Shown here: positions 58,861 through 64,000 of the stretch, piece after piece
How the letters are laid out: each line of letters begins with the position of its first letter
Numbering within the stretch: position 1 is the first letter of the stretch
Assembly (NCBI GenBank): GCA_958296105.1
Contig: OY282441.1
Location: forward strand, 1,877,800 to 1,941,799
Length of the DNA: 64,000 nt
Source of the DNA: an uncultured Dehalococcoidia bacterium
Lineage (GTDB): Bacteria; Chloroflexota; Dehalococcoidia; Lucifugimonadales; UBA1123
Direction: 5' to 3'
Notes under the pieces: model-generated
The model's input: only the letters and a program-made list of their open reading frames with translations
The model's database searches: none
What the model was told of the DNA's origin: nothing
Position numbers and translations under genes: made by a program

Positions 58861-59745
58861 CTACTCCGCAGGCTCTGAGCGAGGGCCGAACGGCTCGGGG
58901 CGGAAGGGGCCGTCGCGGACTTCCAAGAAGCCGCGCATACCGCGTTCGGCGGCGGCGTCCAGCATCTCGCGGCGGTTGTAGTCCGGACGCTGCGCCGAGT
59001 GCGCCACGGACGACAGCAGCCAGTTGGCGGTTATCGCGTTGCGCAAGCCCATCATCTCCAAGCCCAGCGTGGCAACGTACTTGTTCGCAGCCACGGTTTC
59101 GGGGCTTATCTTCGCTATGCGCTCCGCGAGCCGAAACGCCTCCGCCATCATCGCGTCCTTGTCCTCGAACACCTCGTTGACCAGACCGATGCGATGAGCC
59201 TCGCGCGCGTCTATGTGGTCGCCTGTCAGCGAGTAGCGCAGCGCGTTCTTGTAGCCCGCCATCAGCACCCACAGGAAGCTGGTGTTGGATATCTGGCGCA
59301 CCTCCGGCTGAGCGAAGACGGCGTCTTCGGAGCAGAACGTCATGTCGCAGGTGAGCGACAGCCACGTTCCGCCGCCCATGCACCAGCCGTGAACGCAGGC
59401 TATGACCGGCTTGGACAGCTCCAAGACGTGCGTCTGGTTCTTCAGCATGTTGCGGTCGTGGTAGAACCAGCGCGATACGTGGTCGGCGGCGCTCGCGCCC
59501 TTTGCGATCATCGAAACGGGATCGGTCTCGCCGAACGATGCTATGTCGTAGCCCGAGCTGAACGCCCTGCCCGCGCCCTGTATGACGATGACGCGCGCGT
59601 CGGAGTCTGCTTCGGCTGTGTCCAGTGCCTCGTGCAGATCGCGCTCCATCGGCTCGGTGATCGCGTTCAGCGTCTCGGGTCTGTTGAGCGTGATTACGCA
59701 GGTCGTCCCGCGCATCTCGTACAGGATGTGTTCGTAGTTGGGCAA
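58861..59745 (-). CDS. Enoyl-CoA hydratase/isomerase family protein
   Basis: The start is TTG at 59745, with GGAG 8 nt upstream, giving 294 residues. Crotonase motifs are clear: CVITLNRPETLNAI, VIVIQGAGRAFSSGYDIASF (oxyanion hole), KPVIACVHGWCMGGGTWLSL and MTFCSEDAVFAQPEVR. Acts on acyl-CoA in fatty- or aromatic-acid breakdown; exact substrate unknown. Close to an enolase-superfamily gene on the same strand. Confidence 0.92.
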   Translation of the reverse strand: MPNYEHILYEMRGTTCVITLNRPETLNAITEPMERDLHEALDTAEADSDARVIVIQGAGRAFSSGYDIASFGETDPVSMIAKGASAADHVSRWFYHDRNMLKNQTHVLELSKPVIACVHGWCMGGGTWLSLTCDMTFCSEDAVFAQPEVRQISNTSFLWVLMAGYKNALRYSLTGDHIDAREAHRIGLVNEVFEDKDAMMAEAFRLAERIAKISPETVAANKYVATLGLEMMGLRNAITANWLLSSVAHSAQRPDYNRREMLDAAAERGMRGFLEVRDGPFRPEPFGPRSEPAE

Positions 59746-59815
59746 TCGAAGTCTCCACGTCGAAATTAGACGGTCGGCTCTACTCTTTCATCCATCGTCC
59801 ATCTCGCCCCCGCGC

Positions 59816-61027
59816 TTATCTCGGCGTCTTGTATCCGCCCGCGCCGACTGCGAGGCTGTTCTCGTCCCAGGGGTGAGCTAGGGCTACCTCTTCCACGATG
59901 TCCGCGCCCCAGCCCGGGGCAGTGGGAACGGTCATGTAGCCGTCTGTGATCTCGGGGGCTGCCGTCGTCAGCTCGTCCTTCCATGGAACGTCGTCTATGT
60001 CTATCTCCATGATGCGCACGTTGGGCAGTGTGGCGCACAGGCTGGCGCTGACGAAGCTGGACAGGTGGCTGTAGTAGTTGTGCGGCGCAACGTTATGCTG
60101 GTAGACCTCCGCCAGATCGCCCACCTTCTTGGACTGGCTGAAGCCGTTCCATGGCACGTCTATCATAAACATGTCCGCAGAGTGGTTTTCGAAGTACGGG
60201 ATGAAGTCGCGCATGTAGAACAGGTTCTCGCCGGTGCATATGCGCGTGGTGGTGGAGTCCTTGATCTGGCGCAGGCTCTTCGGCTCGTACATGTCGATCT
60301 CCAGCCAGAGCATGTCGAACTGCTCCAAGACTTTGGCGATTCGCAGCGCGCCCTCCGTCTTGAAGTGGAAGTTGAGGTCTAGGTTGATGTCCAGATCGTC
60401 GCCAACGGCGTCTCGGAACGTGCCTATCAGCTTTTCCACGTGCGGAATCAGCCACTTGGGAGCGTACTGGTCGGTCGAGCCGATGCCGCCGCTGAATCCG
60501 CCGCCGAAGGTGGCGTCTTGGCCGGGCATGAGGATATTCGTCTTCAGCGCCGTGAAGCCGCGCTCCTTCACCTCGCGGCCCAGATTCGTCACGGCTTCCC
60601 ACGAGTCTATGGGCGGCGTTCCGAGTATGTCGTGGTGGCGTATGCGCGAGCTGCCGCAGTGCGACCAGTAGACGCGCACCTGCTCGCGCGTGGGGCCGCC
60701 GAACAGCTCCGTCACGCTGATTCCGAGCGCCTTCGCCTTGATGTCTATGAACGCGCAGTCCAAGCCGGCGATTGCCTTCGCCGCGATGCCGCCGGGACTC
60801 TGCCGCGTGATGCGGTACATGTCTTGAAAGCGCATCTCGAAGGCGCGCGGGTCCTTGCCGATCAGCAGCGGCTTCATGTCCCTGATAGTGCCTTCGATCC
60901 CGTGCGGCGATCTGCCGTCGCTGCACTCGCCCCAGCCGGTCACGCCCTCGTCGGTCTCCACTTTGACGAACATCCAGGGCCGCCAGCCCGCATCCACGAT
61001 GAATGTCTCGATGTTGGTGATCTTCAT
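59816..61027 (-). CDS. Mandelate racemase/muconate lactonizing-family enolase enzyme
   Basis: The ATG at 61027 follows AAGGA and gives 403 residues. MKITNIETFIVDAGWRPWMFV and GWGECSDGRSPHGIEGT form the capping domain. The barrel holds GFTALKTN, DINLDLNFHF (first metal ligand), MLWLEIDMYEP (second), ICTGENLF (third) and a likely catalytic His in APHNYYSHL. It probably dehydrates or epimerises a sugar acid or related acid. Enolase-family expansion is a known SAR202 trait. Confidence 0.93.
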   Translation of the reverse strand: MKITNIETFIVDAGWRPWMFVKVETDEGVTGWGECSDGRSPHGIEGTIRDMKPLLIGKDPRAFEMRFQDMYRITRQSPGGIAAKAIAGLDCAFIDIKAKALGISVTELFGGPTREQVRVYWSHCGSSRIRHHDILGTPPIDSWEAVTNLGREVKERGFTALKTNILMPGQDATFGGGFSGGIGSTDQYAPKWLIPHVEKLIGTFRDAVGDDLDINLDLNFHFKTEGALRIAKVLEQFDMLWLEIDMYEPKSLRQIKDSTTTRICTGENLFYMRDFIPYFENHSADMFMIDVPWNGFSQSKKVGDLAEVYQHNVAPHNYYSHLSSFVSASLCATLPNVRIMEIDIDDVPWKDELTTAAPEITDGYMTVPTAPGWGADIVEEVALAHPWDENSLAVGAGGYKTPR

Positions 61028-61347
61028 TCGATTTCCTTTCCAGTCCAGCGGATTCGTGGCGATGATACCACATTGACAGCGGGATTTGTTTTGTGATGAT
61101 ATTGTAGGCTCGCGGCGGCATTGCATTAGAGACTCCCTGAGCCATGCCACACTCTCGCCGTACCCTTTCGTTCGGCGCGCCGACATGTCTAGCTGCACTC
61201 GCAACACTGAGCGCAGCCGCGCCCCTCGTTCCTAACGTTATCAGCGCGTGAGAGGGACACCAACGCGCGGCCTCGTAGATTGGGCTGAGCGGCTGGGGAT
61301 ATAATGCCTTGACTTTGGGGCCGTGCTTGGCAGTTTGGGAGCGCAGT
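61028..61347. other. Intergenic region upstream of LRR gene 1
   Basis: No gene is seen in 320 bases. The right part (61246-61347) is a promoter-containing segment repeated at 62547-62648. Confidence 0.6.
61246..61347 (+). promoter_or_regulatory. Promoter region of LRR lipoprotein 1, duplicated at copy 2
   Basis: About 100 bp are nearly identical to 62547-62648 and contain a perfect -10 hexamer TATAAT at 61300-61305; the -35 is weak (TAGATT at 18 nt). Conservation runs up to the start codon. Confidence 0.6.
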
Positions 61348-62403
61348 ATGAAGCTAATGGCAGTCATGGCAGCAGCGCTTGCAGTCGCGCTGGCATTTGG
61401 CGCGGGTTGTACCGATGGATCGCAGCCGACGCCTGATCCGTTCCCACTCGATACACCCATGCCGCCAACGGTTGCCGCCGCGCCCACGCCCGCAGCATCA
61501 GGCGGAGCTTCGACCGACAGAGCCGCCTTGACAGCGCTCTACAACGCCGCCAACGGCAACAGCTGGACGAACAACACAAACTGGCTGAGCGACAGGCCAA
61601 TCGGTGAATGGCACGGCGTCGCCACCGACGGCAGCGGGCGCGTCACGGCGCTGGACCTCGGCAACAATGAGTTGAGCGGCGAGATTCCGCCGGAGCTGGG
61701 CAGCCTCGACAGGCTGAGAGTGCTGTACTTCGGCGGCAATCGGTTGAGCGGCGAGATTCCGCCGGAGCTGGGCAGCCTCGACAGGCTGAGAGTGCTGTAC
61801 TTCGGCGGCAATCGGTTGAGCGGCGAGATTCCGCCGGAGCTGGGCAGCCTCGACAATCTGAGAGAGCTGAGGCTCGGCGATAATGAGTTGAGCGGCGAGA
61901 TTCCGCCGGAGCTGGGCAGCCTCGACAGGTTGAGAGTGCTGTACCTCGGCTACAATCAGTTGAGCGGCGAGATTCCGCCGCAACTGGGCAATCTCGCCAG
62001 CTTGGAGTTGCTGTACCTCGACGGCAATCAGTTGAGCGGCGAGATTCCGCCAGAACTGGGCAGCCTTACCAACCTGGAGCAGCTGAGGCTCGGCTACAAT
62101 CAGTTGAGCGGCGAGATTCCGCGGGAACTGGGCAATCTTGCCAACTTGGAGGGGCTGGATCTCGACTACAATCGGTTGAGCGGCGAGATTCCGCCAGAAC
62201 TGAGCAGCCTCGACAATCTGAGAGAGTTGTACCTCGACGTCAATGAGTTGAGCGGCGAGATTCCGCCAGAACTGGGCAATCTTACCAACCTGAAGTGGCT
62301 GTACCTCGACGTCAATGAGTTGAGCGGATGTGTGCCTTCAGGCTTGCAGCGTGTGCTGAGCAACGATTTCTCGGAGCTTGGCCTGCCGTTCTGCGGCAAT
62401 TGA
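61348..62403 (+). CDS. Plant-type leucine-rich-repeat lipoprotein, copy 1
   Basis: The 351-residue product starts with a lipoprotein signal peptide (MKLMAVMAAALAVALAFGAGC, lipobox Cys at 21), a Pro/Thr/Ala-rich linker to about 55 and a cap with RAALTALYNAANGNSW and WLSDRPIGEWHGV. It continues with about ten 24-residue repeats of the LxxNxLSGEIPPELGxLxxL type. The end has GCVPSGLQRVLSNDFSELGLPFC. It is probably surface-anchored and may bind host or environmental polymers. Several repeats are identical at DNA level, so copy number likely varies by recombination. Confidence 0.92.
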   Translation: MKLMAVMAAALAVALAFGAGCTDGSQPTPDPFPLDTPMPPTVAAAPTPAASGGASTDRAALTALYNAANGNSWTNNTNWLSDRPIGEWHGVATDGSGRVTALDLGNNELSGEIPPELGSLDRLRVLYFGGNRLSGEIPPELGSLDRLRVLYFGGNRLSGEIPPELGSLDNLRELRLGDNELSGEIPPELGSLDRLRVLYLGYNQLSGEIPPQLGNLASLELLYLDGNQLSGEIPPELGSLTNLEQLRLGYNQLSGEIPRELGNLANLEGLDLDYNRLSGEIPPELSSLDNLRELYLDVNELSGEIPPELGNLTNLKWLYLDVNELSGCVPSGLQRVLSNDFSELGLPFCGN

Positions 62404-62546
62404 GACCGCCATGCCCGCGCCCGCGTCAGCTGCGGATTCGGAGATATGCCGAGCCTAGCCGTCAGCCTCGGCATGTCGTGGCGTCAGCTGCGGGGTCGTG
62501 CCATAGAGTCACGCTCTCTGAGCGCTGAAGCGGTTCGCTCTCGATG

Positions 62547-62648
62547 GCGTGAGAGGAACACCGGCGCGCGGCCTCGTAGATTGGGCGGAGCGGCTGGGGA
62601 TATAATGCCTTGACTTTGGGGCCGTGCTTGGCAGTTTGGGATCATAGC
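62547..62648 (+). promoter_or_regulatory. Promoter region of LRR lipoprotein 2
   Basis: Near copy of 61246-61347 with TATAAT at 62601-62606. It differs in the last bases before the ATG (GATCATAGC for GAGCGCAGT). Confidence 0.6.
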
Positions 62649-64000
62649 ATGAAGCTAATGGCAGTCATGGCATCAGCGCTTGCAGTCGCGCTGGTATTTG
62701 GCGCGGGCTGTACCGATGGATCGCAGCCGACGCCTGAGCCGCTACCACTCGATACACCCATGCCGCCAACGGGTGCCGCCGCGCCCACGCCCGCAGCATC
62801 AGGCGGAGCTTCGACCGACAGAGCCGCCTTGACAGCACTCTACAACGCCGCCAACGGTCGCAGATGGACAGACAACACAAACTGGCTGAGCGACAGGCCA
62901 ATCGGTGAATGGTACGGCGTCACCACCGACGGCAGCGGGCGCGTCACGGCGCTGGACCTAGTCGGCAATCAGTTGAGCGGCGAGATTCCGCCGGAGCTGG
63001 GCAGCCTCGACAGGCTGAGAGTGCTGTACTTCGGCGGCAATCGGTTGAGCGGCGAGATTCCGCCGGAGCTGGGCAATCTTACCAATCTGGATGCGCTGGA
63101 TCTCCGCGGCAATGAGTTGAGCGGCGAGATTCCGCCGCAACTGGGCAGCCTCGACAATCTGAGAGAGCTGGGGCTCGGCGATAATGAGTTGAGCGGCGAG
63201 ATTCCGCCGGAGCTGGGCAGCCTCGACAGGCTGAGAGTGCTGTACCTCGGCTACAATCAGTTGGGCGGCGAGATTCCGCCGCAACTGGGCAATCTCGCCA
63301 GCTTGGAGTTGCTGTACCTCGACGGCAATCAGTTGGGCGGCGAGATTCCGCCAGAACTGGGCAATCTTACCAACCTGACAAAGCTGTCCATCTGGGGCAA
63401 TTGGCGACTCACAAAGCTGTCCATCTGGGGCAATTGGCGACTCTTCGGCAATAAGCTGAGCGGCGAGATTCCACTAGAACTGGGCAATCTTACCAACCTG
63501 ACAGAGCTGTACCTCGGCGGCAATGAGTTGAGCGGCGAGATTCCGCCGGAACTGGGCAATCTCACCAACTTGGAGTGGCTGGACCTCTCCGAGAATGAGT
63601 TGAGCGGCGAGATTCCACCGGAACTGGACAATCTCACCAACTTGGAGTGGCTGGACCTCTCCGAGAATGAGTTGAGCGGCGAGATTCCGCCGGAACTGGG
63701 CAATCTCACCAACTTGGAGTGGCTGGACCTCTCCGAGAATGAGTTGGGCGGCGAGATTCCGCCGGAACTGGGCAGACTCACCAATCTGACAGGGTTGAGT
63801 CTCGACAGCAATCAGTTGAGCGGCGAGATTCCGCCGGAGTTGGGCAGCCTCGACAATCTGACAAGGCTGTACCTCCGTGAGAATCGGTTGAGCGGCGAGA
63901 TTCCGCCGGAGCTGGGCAGTCTCGACAGGCTGACAGGGCTGAGTATCTACGGCAATCGGTTGAGAGGATGTGCGCCTTCAGGCTTGCGGCGTGTGCCGAA
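62649..64000 (+). CDS. Plant-type leucine-rich-repeat lipoprotein, copy 2 (partial, runs off window)
   Basis: The frame is open from ATG 62649 to the window end, giving at least 450 residues. The signal peptide, lipobox Cys and cap are nearly identical to copy 1 (MKLMAVMASALAVALVFGAGC). There are about fourteen LSGEIPPELG repeats. An in-frame 33-bp tandem duplication at 63378-63443 (encoding TKLSIWGNWRL twice) interrupts the repeat rhythm. The GCAPSGLRRVP end suggests the stop lies just beyond the window. Confidence 0.92.
   Translation, partial: MKLMAVMASALAVALVFGAGCTDGSQPTPEPLPLDTPMPPTGAAAPTPAASGGASTDRAALTALYNAANGRRWTDNTNWLSDRPIGEWYGVTTDGSGRVTALDLVGNQLSGEIPPELGSLDRLRVLYFGGNRLSGEIPPELGNLTNLDALDLRGNELSGEIPPQLGSLDNLRELGLGDNELSGEIPPELGSLDRLRVLYLGYNQLGGEIPPQLGNLASLELLYLDGNQLGGEIPPELGNLTNLTKLSIWGNWRLTKLSIWGNWRLFGNKLSGEIPLELGNLTNLTELYLGGNELSGEIPPELGNLTNLEWLDLSENELSGEIPPELDNLTNLEWLDLSENELSGEIPPELGNLTNLEWLDLSENELGGEIPPELGRLTNLTGLSLDSNQLSGEIPPELGSLDNLTRLYLRENRLSGEIPPELGSLDRLTGLSIYGNRLRGCAPSGLRRVP
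63378..63443 (+). repeat. 33-bp in-frame tandem duplication within LRR gene 2
   Basis: The 33-base unit beginning ACAAAGCTGTCC occurs twice in tandem, adding eleven residues and keeping frame. Confidence 0.95.

Noticed and set aside
60093-61487. 464-codon minus-strand frame overlapping the enolase-superfamily gene
   Set aside because: Alternate-frame shadow; no domain features, Arg/His-rich.

Overview
This window looks like a high-GC bacterial chromosome segment. Luciferase-like flavin oxidoreductase, HyuA/HyuB hydantoinase-like, enolase-superfamily, amidohydrolase and enoyl-CoA hydratase genes sit side by side with plant-type LRR lipoproteins. Together they resemble Chloroflexota, especially SAR202/Dehalococcoidia-like or host-associated lineages. 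This is an inference from gene content; there is no rRNA or other phylogenetic marker here.

Region 1 (1-18863) is a giant CRISPR array of roughly 261 repeats, open at the left edge. Repeats are 36 nt and spacers about 35-39 nt. The 8-nt ATTGAAGC/ATTGAAGG end of the repeat and the position of the array next to cas2 indicate leftward (minus-strand) transcription. New spacers should therefore enter near 18.8 kb, and the oldest lie near position 1. The array has discrete blocks in which the repeat hairpin changes on both arms together, an archaeological record of repeat turnover. Spacers that contain a phage-like Shine-Dalgarno plus start codon all point the same way, so their crRNAs would be antisense to mRNA.

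Region 2 (19149-33709, all minus strand) is one cas operon in the order cas3 (helicase-HD), csx17, csb1, csb2, cas10, zinc-finger/Csm2-like, csm3, csm4, CARF-HEPN ribonuclease, cas4-cas1 fusion, cas2. A complete type I-G (I-U) effector and a reduced type III-A-like effector appear to share one adaptation module, one processing enzyme (Csb2) and one array. The type III part has an intact GGDD cyclase motif but no HD domain and no csm5, and its small subunit carries three near-identical zinc-finger repeats. Upstream are a small conserved-looking 65-residue gene, an 18-bp perfect inverted repeat and a solitary CRISPR-like repeat (34115-34151), a possible crRNA-like regulator. A second perfect inverted repeat sits at the start of cas4-cas1.

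Region 3 (34246-48409) holds an O-antigen-ligase-like membrane protein, a coiled-coil PD-(D/E)XK-like gene flanked by 57-bp direct repeats, a catabolic cluster (amidohydrolase, LLM oxidoreductase, hyuA, hyuB), holB, an NHL beta-propeller, three tandem Uma2-family genes and a PfkB-like protein lacking its catalytic Asp.

Region 4 (48406-64000) holds a WD40/TolB-like propeller, a 1517-residue GHKL-ATPase/SF2-helicase fusion that may be a defence gene, a YprB-like exonuclease, an MFS exporter, a sulfite-oxidase-fold molybdoenzyme, a DUF502 membrane protein, an enoyl-CoA hydratase, an MR/MLE enolase-superfamily enzyme and two paralogous LRR lipoproteins with duplicated promoters. The second LRR gene runs off the right edge.
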